This document shows, piece after piece, positions 18,872 through 26,877 of a stretch of DNA of 64,000 nt. The stretch comes from Hyphomonadaceae bacterium UKL13-1 (GTDB taxonomy: Bacteria; Pseudomonadota; Alphaproteobacteria; Caulobacterales; Aquidulcibacteraceae). Made by a program: the position numbers and the translations under genes. The notes under the pieces were generated by a model. It made no database searches. It had not been told where the DNA came from and saw only the letters and a list, made by a program, of their open reading frames with translations. Position 1 is the stretch's first letter; the number at the start of each line of letters is the position of its first letter. The DNA lies in NCBI GenBank assembly GCA_001602435.1, contig CP012156.1:640001-704000 (forward strand), given 5' to 3'.

Positions 18872-18960
18872 CGGCCAAGTTCTGCGGAAATGCGGCTAGT
18901 CCGCTTTGCGCCACGGGTTGCCGTTTAGGGCGGTTTAGCGGCTTATCGAAAGCAGACATT
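18872..18960 (+). repeat. Dispersed MITE-like repeat, right part, copy A
   Basis: Contains the internal words GGCCAAGTTCTGC, TGCGCCACGGGTTGCCG and TTTAGGGCGG and ends in TCGAAAGCAGACATT, closely matching the copy at 31786-31916. Any left end is too decayed to place. Confidence 0.7.
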
Positions 18961-19142
18961 CACGAGATGGTAGGATAGTTACACTTCAATACGGTTGATT
19001 TTCGAAAAACTTCTGGCTGGATTATGAGGGGCTGGGTCACCGTCGAAGGGGCCGTGGCATTGCGCCTATCCTCATCTTTGTCGGGACTTGGGCGCACCCG
19101 ACTAAACGGTGTCGGTAGCAACAAATTCTCTGCAATGGATCT

Positions 19143-19157
19143 GCAACATTTCCACAA
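19143..19157 (+). promoter_or_regulatory. Candidate response-regulator box upstream of cytochrome b561 gene
   Basis: GCAACATTTCCACAA here and GCAACATTTCCGCAA at 21686-21700 differ at one base. One precedes the first gene of the group and the other precedes the receptor gene, with the response regulator between them. The box is 49-63 bases from the start codon at 19206, suitable for promoter control. Confidence 0.55.
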
Positions 19158-19205
19158 CAAAGCGACAAATCCCTTGGTGCATTAGGGATCGAGGAGGAAA
19201 TGTTC

Positions 19206-19775
19206 ATGATCGAAAGATATCCACGATTGATGCGGCTTATGCATTGGAGTGCAGCGGCGCTGATCCTGCCCGCCGTGCTGATCGGACTTGCGCTTGCTTA
19301 TAAACTTGTCGTCCCCGATAGCCCAGCCGCAGACTGGTGGACGGATGTTCATGTGTTGTTGGGGCTGAGCGCATTGGGTATCATGCTCCTGCGGATTATC
19401 ATTGCGCTACGTTCCGCCAAGCCGCCGATCGCCGGCACGCGCACAGAAGTTTTAGCTGCAAGGGGCGCGCATTTTGCTTTGTATCTGCTGGTGATCGTCC
19501 TGCCGTTGTCGGGATATGCAGGCTGGATTGCTTATGGAGAGGCGCCAAAGCCCTTCGGTATTCCTTTGCCAAACTTTGAGCCGCTCGCCACCTTCTTAGA
19601 AAGCAAAAAAGCTGGTGAGTGGCTTTGGCCCGTCCACGAATATGCCGGCCTTGCGCTTACCGCCTTGCTGGTCATCCATGTGGCGGCTGTTGTTCGCCGG
19701 AGCTGGCTTGCGCGCAACAGCGACAGGGTCGACGGTCTCAATCGAATGCGCGCCGGCCCAGCTAAACCGCTCTAA
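19206..19775 (+). CDS. Cytochrome b561-family membrane protein
   Basis: 189 residues from the ATG at 19206, eight bases behind GAGGAGG; the ATG at 19200 is too close to that site. Four membrane helices are visible. Histidines suited to bind two b-type hemes lie in RLMHWSAAALI (His13), WTDVHVLLGLSAL (about 49), GAHFALYLLVIVL (about 88), WPVHEYAGLALT (about 144) and LLVIHVAAVV (about 158). Such proteins carry electrons from the quinone pool to periplasmic acceptors. It heads the group with the two-component system and the receptor. Confidence 0.9.
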   Translation: MIERYPRLMRLMHWSAAALILPAVLIGLALAYKLVVPDSPAADWWTDVHVLLGLSALGIMLLRIIIALRSAKPPIAGTRTEVLAARGAHFALYLLVIVLPLSGYAGWIAYGEAPKPFGIPLPNFEPLATFLESKKAGEWLWPVHEYAGLALTALLVIHVAAVVRRSWLARNSDRVDGLNRMRAGPAKPL

Positions 19776-19803
19776 CAAACAACGCTCATTAAGGCCCTTG
19801 CGT

Positions 19804-20520
19804 ATGACGACTGCAGCAATTATCCCTAACAGTGTGACGCTCGCCGGGGTCAAAATTCTGATTGTTGAAGACGAACCCGAAATAGCGGAGATCGTCGATG
19901 CGTTTTTTCGCCGCGAAAACGCCGATTGCCTCATTGTCGGAGATGGCGAAAGTGCGGTGGATAGTTCACGCTGGTGGCAGCCTGATATCGTCATCCTTGA
20001 TCTGGGTCTCCCCCGGCGTGATGGTATGTCGGTTTTGGCTCAATTGCGCGTTGGGCCAGTCCAACCCGGTGTCATCATCCTCAGTGCCCTCGGTGAGCCG
20101 ATCGACAAGCTGGCGGGGTTCCGGCTCGGGTGCGATGATTATGTCGTCAAACCTTTCGACCCACATGAAATCGTTGCGCGTGCCAAGGTGCTGGCGGGCA
20201 GGCAACGCCGCGAGGCGGCACACACCGTTCGGTCTTTTGGCAATATTCGGATCGATGTGGATGCGTTCTGCGCGTTCGTTGGACCCCAGCCCCTTGACCT
20301 GACGCCGACCGAATTCAAGTTGCTGGATCTGTTCGTCGAGCGGGGGGGCAGACTCATCACACGCGGCCAGATTGTCGATCTCGCGCTGGACGAGGAAGCG
20401 TTTGACCGCTCCGTCGATCCCCATATCAGCCGTCTACGCCAGAAAATAAAACGCCAGCCCGGCAGTGGCGTACGCCTCACCAGCATTCGCGGCCAAGGCT
20501 ATCGATTGGATCTCGTATGA
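19804..20520 (+). CDS. OmpR/PhoB-type response regulator
   Basis: 238 residues from the ATG at 19804. The receiver domain shows KILIVEDEPEIAEIVDAFF, the phospho-acceptor aspartate in DIVILDLGLPRRDG, the switch Ser in VIILSALGEP and the conserved Lys in DDYVVKPFD. The winged-helix output domain contains LTPTEFKLLDLFVERGGRLI and SRLRQKIKRQPGSG...IRGQGYRL. It overlaps the kinase gene by four bases (ATGA), so the two are translationally coupled. It likely controls the cytochrome and receptor genes that flank the pair through the box at 19143 and 21686. Confidence 0.95.
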   Translation: MTTAAIIPNSVTLAGVKILIVEDEPEIAEIVDAFFRRENADCLIVGDGESAVDSSRWWQPDIVILDLGLPRRDGMSVLAQLRVGPVQPGVIILSALGEPIDKLAGFRLGCDDYVVKPFDPHEIVARAKVLAGRQRREAAHTVRSFGNIRIDVDAFCAFVGPQPLDLTPTEFKLLDLFVERGGRLITRGQIVDLALDEEAFDRSVDPHISRLRQKIKRQPGSGVRLTSIRGQGYRLDLV

Positions 20521-21668
20521 TATTGGGTTTACGTGCGAGGATCGCGCTTAGCGCCATCCTCATGAGTGTGATCGCAGCACTGGTAGCGGCGTTGGCGCCC
20601 GACTATGTCTATAGTCTGCGCGACCAGCTATTCATGGCCAGTCTAGCACCTGCCGAGAAGATGCAATTGGGGCGCTTACTTGAAACATCTGGACAGTGCT
20701 CGCCGTTGGTTTACGACTTCAAGATGGATCACGGCTTTGCGCCTTGGCGACTGAATTACGGCTGGGCTTTAGGCGGACTTATCGGGTTGACCGCCATCTG
20801 TTGCGCCGGGTTTGCGGTCATCTCTGCAGGACGGATCGCGGCACCTATCGAGGCAATTGCCAGCAGCGCACGCAAAATCGCAACAGGTGACCGGCACGCC
20901 CCGGCACCAATTGGTCGGGGCGTCCCGCTGGAAATCGCCGCACTGCACCGCGACTTTACGGCAATGACCAATGCCTTGTCCGCTGCCGACAATGATGTGC
21001 GCATGCGTTCTGCCGCCATCGCCCATGAACTCCGCACACCTTTGTCAGTCTTGCGTGGCCGTTTGATCGGCGTGCAATCAGGTGTTTTCCCGCTTGACGC
21101 CACATTACTAAACGGTCTGTTGCGCCAGATCGGTCTTGTCGATCAGCTAGTCGCCGACCTCAATATGCTGGCGTCACCGCTGGGCATCGACATGCAGCTA
21201 GACCTCGAGCCTGTTGCAATGGACCGTCTCGCCGCGTCGGTCATTGAGACGTTGCAACTTGACGCAGCTGAACAGGGCAACACCTTGAAGTTGGTTGCCA
21301 CGCCGATTGTTGCACAGGTTGATCCTGGGCGCATTGAGCGCGCGTTAGTTAATCTGGTTGCCAACGCCATTCGTTATGCGCCGGGAAGCGAAATTCAAGT
21401 GTCTGTGCGCTCTGCCGCCGATCAAATCCTATTGTCGGTGCTCGACACTGGCCCCGGATGGCCCAGTGACGACCCACAATCTTTTGCTGCCGCCTTTGTT
21501 CGTGGCGACCAGTCACGATCCCGCCAATCGGGTGGCTCGGGGCTGGGCCTCGCAATCGTCACTGCCATCGCCCGCGCACATGGCGGATCATTGCGACTGA
21601 GCGCAGGGCAAGGTGGCGGCGCGCTCGCCGAAATCATCATCCCCATTGGCGGAGAAGGTAAAGCCTGA
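20517..21668 (+). CDS. Sensor histidine kinase (HAMP, HisKA, HATPase)
   Basis: 383 residues. Two membrane helices (about residues 8-28 and 81-102) bracket a small periplasmic loop of some 50 residues with one cysteine (SGQCSPLVYDF). A HAMP linker follows, then the H-box AAIAHELRTPLSVLRGRLI, N-box NLVANAIRYAPGS, G1 LLSVLDTGPGW and G2 GGSGLGLAIVTAIARAHGG. It is the partner of the preceding response regulator. The short sensor loop suggests detection of a small ligand or of membrane/redox state, and the neighbouring b561 and outer-membrane receptor hint at metal or redox stress. The signal is not known. Confidence 0.94.
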   Translation: MILGLRARIALSAILMSVIAALVAALAPDYVYSLRDQLFMASLAPAEKMQLGRLLETSGQCSPLVYDFKMDHGFAPWRLNYGWALGGLIGLTAICCAGFAVISAGRIAAPIEAIASSARKIATGDRHAPAPIGRGVPLEIAALHRDFTAMTNALSAADNDVRMRSAAIAHELRTPLSVLRGRLIGVQSGVFPLDATLLNGLLRQIGLVDQLVADLNMLASPLGIDMQLDLEPVAMDRLAASVIETLQLDAAEQGNTLKLVATPIVAQVDPGRIERALVNLVANAIRYAPGSEIQVSVRSAADQILLSVLDTGPGWPSDDPQSFAAAFVRGDQSRSRQSGGSGLGLAIVTAIARAHGGSLRLSAGQGGGALAEIIIPIGGEGKA

Positions 21669-21685
21669 ACCATCGTTAGCCGTTC

Positions 21686-21711
21686 GCAACATTTCCGCAA
21701 TTTTCCGCCAA
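21686..21711 (+). promoter_or_regulatory. Candidate response-regulator binding region before the receptor gene
   Basis: GCAACATTTCCGCAA (21686-21700) matches the box at 19143. It continues into a second, 11-base-phased TTTCCGCCAA, the tandem arrangement that OmpR-family regulators bind. It ends about 50 bases before the start at 21762. Confidence 0.55.
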
Positions 21712-21761
21712 CGCTGTTGCAGCTCTGACAAGTTATTGCGTCCCCAGAATTGGGAGCGCAC

Positions 21762-23789
21762 ATGAGACATCTAATCACCATCAGTATTGCCGCGACAATT
21801 GGGTTGTGCACCTCATCGAGTGCGCAAACGGCGTCGGAATCACCTGCTCGCGCGAGCTATCCTGCAGCATACTTCGCAGATATTCAGGCGCAGAACGCCT
21901 TCGATATGCTGGCCCGGGTCCCAGGTTTCACGCTGGTTGCGAGCGAAGACCTGCGCGGCTTTGGCGACGCGGCCGGCAATGTTCTGGTCAATGGCGCGCG
22001 GCCCGCGACTAAGGACGTCTCCCTGACCGAACTGTTGCGGCGCATTCCGGCACGCACTGTTGAACGCATCGACATGCTCGATGGAGCCGTCACTGGCCTT
22101 CAGGGCGGGGGCAGTCGGCTGGTGGCCAATGTCATCCTAAAGGCCTCCACGAGTAGCAGCGGTACATTGCGTCTGCGGGGCCAAACAACACAAGGGGGCA
22201 GGTTTGGACCATCCGCAGCCGGGTCGTGGCGCGGATCAATTGGCAGCGCCACCGTGTCAGCCAGTCTGGAAGCCGGAAACAAGTCGCTCGCGCGACTCGA
22301 AGGCCAACAGCGGCTAATTGATGGTAGCGGCGGGGTCGTCGAGGCTGGTCCTCTATTGGACCGTCGGCGCTACAATGACTATTCTGGCTCGTTGAGTATC
22401 GCCACCCCGATTGCCGGCATCAACACCACGTTGGCGACATCGCTACGGACAGATGACTTTAAGCGACGCCATCGTTTCACCGCTTTTGCGTCAGGCGCTG
22501 CTTTGCCGATCAGAACCCAGATCGAAGCTGAAAACTATCCTGGCCGCAGCGCCGAGCTGTCGCTCGAATTGACACGCCCTATCGGCCGCGGTGAAGCTAA
22601 ACTGATAGGCCTTAGAACATGGTCAAACAAAAAGGGCTCCTCGCTAGTCGGCGCAGAATTTCCTTCCGGGGCTATTCAGAGTTCGCTTTATACATCCAAT
22701 GATGACCTGTCCGAGAGCATTTTGAGAGCGACTTGGGCACCGCGTTGGCCAAAGCTTGCCGTCAGCGCGGCATTTGAAGGCGTGCGGACGACCTTAGTCT
22801 CAAACACTGAGTTCGTTCAGATCGACAACAAAATTGCAACACCGCTTGAGGCCGGCCGCACCAATGTTGGGGAAACACGCGGCTCAGCAGCTTTGTCGGC
22901 AACCTGGACAGGCATCGACAAGATATCGGTTGAGGGTGCCATCGCCTTTGAAGTATCGCGAATTACCCTAGCCGAGCCGCTACGATCTTCCAATACTTAC
23001 CGCTTTTTCAAACCCCGCGTCGTGGCTGCATGGAACCCAACCAGCCAAATGACCCTGAGCTTGCAGGCCGAACGCAAAGTCGGCCAACTTAACTTTGGCG
23101 ATTTCGTAGGGGCACAACAAGTCGCCGACGGCTCCTCAACCCAGACGAACAGTGCTCTCCAGCCTTCGCAAACCGATGGGCTGCGTCTGACGGCTGAACG
23201 CCGTTGGGGCACACGGGGCAGCGTCAGCATCACCTTCGTGAGCGAACGCCTAACCAATGTGGTGGACATCGTGCCAGTCGGTGATGGCCAAGGCGTTGGC
23301 AATCTGCCTTCGGCCAGCAGTTTCGGGGTCGATTTACTTGCTACAATCCCGCTTGGCTCTTTGCTAGATGGTGCAGAACTGACAGTGGATGCAGCTTGGC
23401 GAGAAACCTCGGTGCAAGATCCGTTCAATGGCGCGACGCGGCAATTACAAAATGCCGAGTTCGCCGGTACGACGATCAACTATCGTCAAATCATCAACCC
23501 GCGCTTCAGCTATGGCGCGGCAGTCAGATATGACCCGCCCTATCGACTTTTTCGCAGCCAGTTGAAAAGTGAGTTTGAGCTTGGGCCAGACTTTTCGATC
23601 TTTAGCGAATGGAACATCTGGCAAGGGACCAAGATGCGCGTCGAAGCCAACCGGCTGTTCGGCCAACGCGTTGATCGCGAACTGACCCGCTATAAGGGAC
23701 TGCGCGGCATTGCACCAATCAGCAGCACCGAGTTTCGCGATCGCACCAGCAGCCCAATTTTCGCGCTTCAAATCGAGAAAACCTTCTGA
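21762..23789 (+). CDS. TonB-dependent receptor-like outer-membrane protein
   Basis: About 675 residues from the ATG at 21762, with GGAG six bases upstream. A signal peptide ends near SSSAQT. Residues 25-130 form a plug domain: NAFDMLARVPGFTLVASED, GNVLVNGARPATK, and the IPARTVERIDMLDG segment. The rest is a long series of amphipathic beta strands ending in an aromatic residue (FALQIEKTF), as required for barrel insertion. No clear TonB box is seen, which fits the small receptor-like branch of the family. Gene order with b561 and the two-component system, and the shared upstream box, suggest a single regulon. Confidence 0.85.
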   Translation: MRHLITISIAATIGLCTSSSAQTASESPARASYPAAYFADIQAQNAFDMLARVPGFTLVASEDLRGFGDAAGNVLVNGARPATKDVSLTELLRRIPARTVERIDMLDGAVTGLQGGGSRLVANVILKASTSSSGTLRLRGQTTQGGRFGPSAAGSWRGSIGSATVSASLEAGNKSLARLEGQQRLIDGSGGVVEAGPLLDRRRYNDYSGSLSIATPIAGINTTLATSLRTDDFKRRHRFTAFASGAALPIRTQIEAENYPGRSAELSLELTRPIGRGEAKLIGLRTWSNKKGSSLVGAEFPSGAIQSSLYTSNDDLSESILRATWAPRWPKLAVSAAFEGVRTTLVSNTEFVQIDNKIATPLEAGRTNVGETRGSAALSATWTGIDKISVEGAIAFEVSRITLAEPLRSSNTYRFFKPRVVAAWNPTSQMTLSLQAERKVGQLNFGDFVGAQQVADGSSTQTNSALQPSQTDGLRLTAERRWGTRGSVSITFVSERLTNVVDIVPVGDGQGVGNLPSASSFGVDLLATIPLGSLLDGAELTVDAAWRETSVQDPFNGATRQLQNAEFAGTTINYRQIINPRFSYGAAVRYDPPYRLFRSQLKSEFELGPDFSIFSEWNIWQGTKMRVEANRLFGQRVDRELTRYKGLRGIAPISSTEFRDRTSSPIFALQIEKTF

Positions 23790-23966
23790 CCGACCAATCC
23801 GAAACATGCACTTGTTGTGGGGAGAGCCGTTGCCACGGGCGCGCTCGCAGCGCGCACTTAAATCTTAAGCCTCCCTCCACGCTATCTCCTCCGACCCTCC
23901 ATAAATCGCGGCTACAACAAACCATAAACCCGCTCCTCCCTGAGCTTCACACCAAGGATAAAAAAC

Positions 23967-24047
23967 ATGATCAACCTTATTGTCGCCGCCTGGCTTTCCG
24001 TCCTCACTTCTGGCCTTCTGGGCATGGCTGCTTCTGACCGCCATTAG
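23967..24047 (+). CDS. Small hydrophobic protein of 26 residues
   Basis: ATG at 23967 with AAGGA at 23954-23958, then a 26-codon frame: MINLIVAAWLSVLTSGLLGM followed by AASDRH and TAG. It would form one membrane helix with a polar C-terminus. A strong terminator follows at 24118-24146, so a short transcript of its own is plausible. Too short for homology claims; it could also be a non-coding RNA carrying a chance frame. Confidence 0.5.
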   Translation: MINLIVAAWLSVLTSGLLGMAASDRH

Positions 24048-24117
24048 AGCAACGCCTTCCGTATTCGGACCGGCATCGTCAGCCCCACGCCTCCAACGTC
24101 CTCACGATGCCCAACCT

Positions 24118-24146
24118 AGGGCCGGCTCAGCCGGCCCTATCTTTTT
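24118..24146 (+). terminator. Strong Rho-independent terminator
   Basis: AGGGCCGGC and GCCGGCCCT pair perfectly around TCA and are followed by ATCTTTTT. The structure ends the short transcription unit containing the 26-codon frame; the receptor gene stop lies 330 bases further upstream. Confidence 0.9.
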
Positions 24147-24419
24147 GCCCGATCCTTTTGTTTGCGGTCTTGTGCGGTCCAAGCCTTGGATGGCGCGCTC
24201 TACACTCTGCCCGCAAACATACACGTATTTCGGGATGCGCGCAGAGGGGCAAGAGAGGTCTTGCGGCGGTCATTGCGGGTCGTTTAAAAAAGCGAAGACG
24301 CGGCCCGAGCATAGCTTCACTTGGCAAAACACAGTGGCGCTCCTAGTGATGTCCCATCCGTTGGGACGGACGACCCCTCCCCCACTCGACTGGGGCCAAG
24401 AGGCTAAACTATCACTTGC

Positions 24420-26609
24420 TCAAGCAGCTTCAAACGAGCGCCCTGCATCGTCGCGGCAGTGTTGCCGGAGGTGAATCGTGAACGTGGAGCCAGCACCCAA
24501 CGCGCTCTCAACCTGGATAGATCCGCCCAAGAGATAGAGCAGCTTCTTGGTAATCGCTAGGCCGAGGCCTGTGCCCTCGGCCCGGCGGCTCAAAGAATCG
24601 TCGACCTGTATGAATTCGCTGAACAGACGGGCTTGTTGCTCCGGAGACAAGCCGATGCCCGTGTCCGAGACCGAAATTGCAATGCCAAGCGCACCGTCGT
24701 GTTGAACGGGCCGCGCGGAAACCGTGATCCGCCCCGCCTGTGTAAACTTGCAAGCGTTGGAAACAAGATTGAACACGCATTGGCGCAGGCGCTGGGCGTC
24801 CGTAATGATCGTGCCAAAGGACGGATCAATCTCTAGAGCAAACGCATTTCCGTTTCGGGCTGAGAGCGGTGCCGCCAGGTCGGCGACCTCCTGCAAGAGC
24901 TCCACAAGCGAGGTTTCCCCCAGCACCACTTCCAGCTTGTCGGCCTCAATCTTGGCGAGATCCAGCACATCGTTAATCAAGCCAAGAAGGTGGCGTGCGG
25001 AGCGGTTGATCTTTTCGCAGTCGCGTGCATCGACGGTGCCACCTTCCAGGATTTCCTCGCGCATCAGCTCAGAATACCCGATCACTGCATTCAGTGGCGT
25101 GCGCAGTTCATGGCTCATTGTGGCGAGGAAACGGGACTTCGCGGCGCTTGCTGCGCGAGCGGCTTCCAGCTCGCGCTCGGTGGCATGCAAATCCGTGACG
25201 TCTAGGAAAGCTGTGGAGCAGCGCGACCAATCCGCCTCGGCCCCTGGTAAGGCGGTTGAAACGACCACACACTCAACGAGACGTCCATCGCAGGTCTGCG
25301 CCTTTCCGCGAAATGTCATCTGGTCCGGCAGGGGGAAGTCTTGGTTGGCATTGTCGAGCCCCTCAAGGGCCGCTGCCACGAAATCGGCAGAGAAGATCTC
25401 CTTTTGTCGGCGCTGCAAATCCCCCAAGGATCCAGCAAAGAGCTTCAACGCCGCCGCATTGGCCTTGCCGATCTGAGCGTGACCCATCAGTTCAACGAGG
25501 GTTGTGGGGTTGGTCTTGCCCCAAACTGACGGCGCTTGTCCCAATGCCTGAGCCCGGCGCAATACCTCGCGCAGCCAGCCGAGATTAGTCTCGAACAGCG
25601 CCAGCGGCGACTGGGAAAAGTGTGCGGCCGCCAAGCGACCAGCAGCCTCTGCGTCAGAAATCGCTTGCAATTCTGCGGTGCGGCTGGCGGTGACGTCGAT
25701 AAAATGGACCAGTGTACGCGACCAATCCTCTTCATGGCCAGGCCATGGGCGCGACCAGTGGATGACGTGGCGCGCACTGCCATCAGGCAGTTCGACCGGC
25801 GAGAGCCAAGGGCGTTGCAGAGACTTTCGCCGTAGCGATTCAATCCAAGCATCGACCGCGTCAATGCGGTTTTGCCCGCTCACAGTCAGGAACGGGTCTC
25901 CGATCAGCTCTGCTTCGCTACGCTTAAATAGTTTCTCTGCCGCTGGATTGACCCGCCGGATCCGGATGAAATCATGCGCACTGTCAATACCGGCGCGCAA
26001 CTCCGAGGGCGCAGGGCCAGTGGCCAGGAAAGCCTTGATGCTGCCAGCCATTTCCATCATATCATATTCGATCGTCGGGATCGGATTGGTCTCAAACCAG
26101 ATATCGGACTCGCGGCGCTGTTCGGTGATGTCGGTGATCAGGTTGGCCCATTGCCGCGTGGCACCTGGCTCGGCCTGAGGCAGCGGGCGCAGCTTCAACA
26201 CACCGTAGCGGATGGCCCCATCCGGGCGGACATGCTGAAAGCGCCAAGAAAAGCCCTCATCGCCCTGGGCAAAGGCGCGGAATACCTCCCGTGCGCTGAC
26301 CATATTAAAAGCGTCCGCTGAAATCTGAGGCCAGGCCGCCTTCAGGTCGTCTTCCGCGAAACCGAAGAACGCGCACGCCGCCAAATTGGCACGGACCAAG
26401 GCATTTTTGGCATGCGCACCTGCCAAGCGATCTAAAAGGGCACCACGATCGGGATCAGGCTCCGCCGCCTCAGCATTAAGCGCCTCTGCAAGAGGGGTAG
26501 AGTGCGTCCAAACCAAAGGTGCCGGGTTTTCATCAAACCAAAAGCCAGCGGGAGGAGACACAAGTTCAGACTGAACCATGGTACCTTGGTTTGTATTTGT
26601 GCTGAGCAT
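24420..26609 (-). CDS. Multi-PAS hybrid-free sensor histidine kinase
   Basis: 729 residues, ATG at 26609. There is no membrane segment, so it is cytoplasmic. At least two and probably three PAS-type modules occupy the first 470 residues (for example WRFQHVRPDGAIRYGVLKLR near 110-130 and WFETNPIPTIEYDMM near 168). The kinase core follows: H-box FLATMSHELRTPLNAVIGYS near 494-512, N-box FNLVSNACKFTQAG, DTGIGLSPEQQ and GTGLGLAITKKLLYLLGG. It ends without a receiver domain and has no adjacent response regulator, so it is an orphan. The first eleven residues and about 220 bases upstream recur at 41358-41585 in front of a different gene. Confidence 0.9.
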   Translation of the reverse strand: MLSTNTNQGTMVQSELVSPPAGFWFDENPAPLVWTHSTPLAEALNAEAAEPDPDRGALLDRLAGAHAKNALVRANLAACAFFGFAEDDLKAAWPQISADAFNMVSAREVFRAFAQGDEGFSWRFQHVRPDGAIRYGVLKLRPLPQAEPGATRQWANLITDITEQRRESDIWFETNPIPTIEYDMMEMAGSIKAFLATGPAPSELRAGIDSAHDFIRIRRVNPAAEKLFKRSEAELIGDPFLTVSGQNRIDAVDAWIESLRRKSLQRPWLSPVELPDGSARHVIHWSRPWPGHEEDWSRTLVHFIDVTASRTAELQAISDAEAAGRLAAAHFSQSPLALFETNLGWLREVLRRAQALGQAPSVWGKTNPTTLVELMGHAQIGKANAAALKLFAGSLGDLQRRQKEIFSADFVAAALEGLDNANQDFPLPDQMTFRGKAQTCDGRLVECVVVSTALPGAEADWSRCSTAFLDVTDLHATERELEAARAASAAKSRFLATMSHELRTPLNAVIGYSELMREEILEGGTVDARDCEKINRSARHLLGLINDVLDLAKIEADKLEVVLGETSLVELLQEVADLAAPLSARNGNAFALEIDPSFGTIITDAQRLRQCVFNLVSNACKFTQAGRITVSARPVQHDGALGIAISVSDTGIGLSPEQQARLFSEFIQVDDSLSRRAEGTGLGLAITKKLLYLLGGSIQVESALGAGSTFTIHLRQHCRDDAGRSFEAA

Positions 26610-26830
26610 TTCTAGCCCTTACTGCTAAACACTCCCCTACTTCGAGCGGGGCGCGCCCACTGTGCACGCCCGGTAACATTACCGATGAGTTCTAAATGTT
26701 TCATTGAAGAATATAGTTAATATTATCTTTAAGTAATACATAATGTTACTATCTTTGGTATTTGCCAGCAACTCTGCATCAGACAATAATCAGAATCATT
26801 ATATATTGTTCTTAAAAGATATTCTATATA
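26610..26830 (-). promoter_or_regulatory. Upstream region of the PAS kinase, twin of 41359-41585
   Basis: Blocks shared with the second copy include ACTTCGAGC, the palindrome GGTAACATTACC (GGTAACGTTACC in the twin), ATCTTTGGT, AGACAATAATCAGAAT and TGTTCTTAAA, in the same order and nearly the same spacing. Overall identity is roughly 70 percent by eye. IS66 has inserted 17 bases beyond its far edge. Confidence 0.75.
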
Positions 26831-26877
26831 CTAGACCTGCGCCTTAAGTATCCATCCGGCGAGGGCCACGGCGTGGC

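Noticed and set aside
23980-24474. Open frame of 164 codons after the receptor gene
   Set aside because: It runs through a perfect terminator hairpin and the end of the opposite kinase gene, has Pro/Ser-rich low-information content and no ribosome site. A 26-codon frame fits better.
24724-25476. 250-codon frame antisense to the PAS kinase
   Set aside because: Shadow of a clearly conserved gene; composition is Ser/Ala/Arg-rich as expected for an antisense frame.
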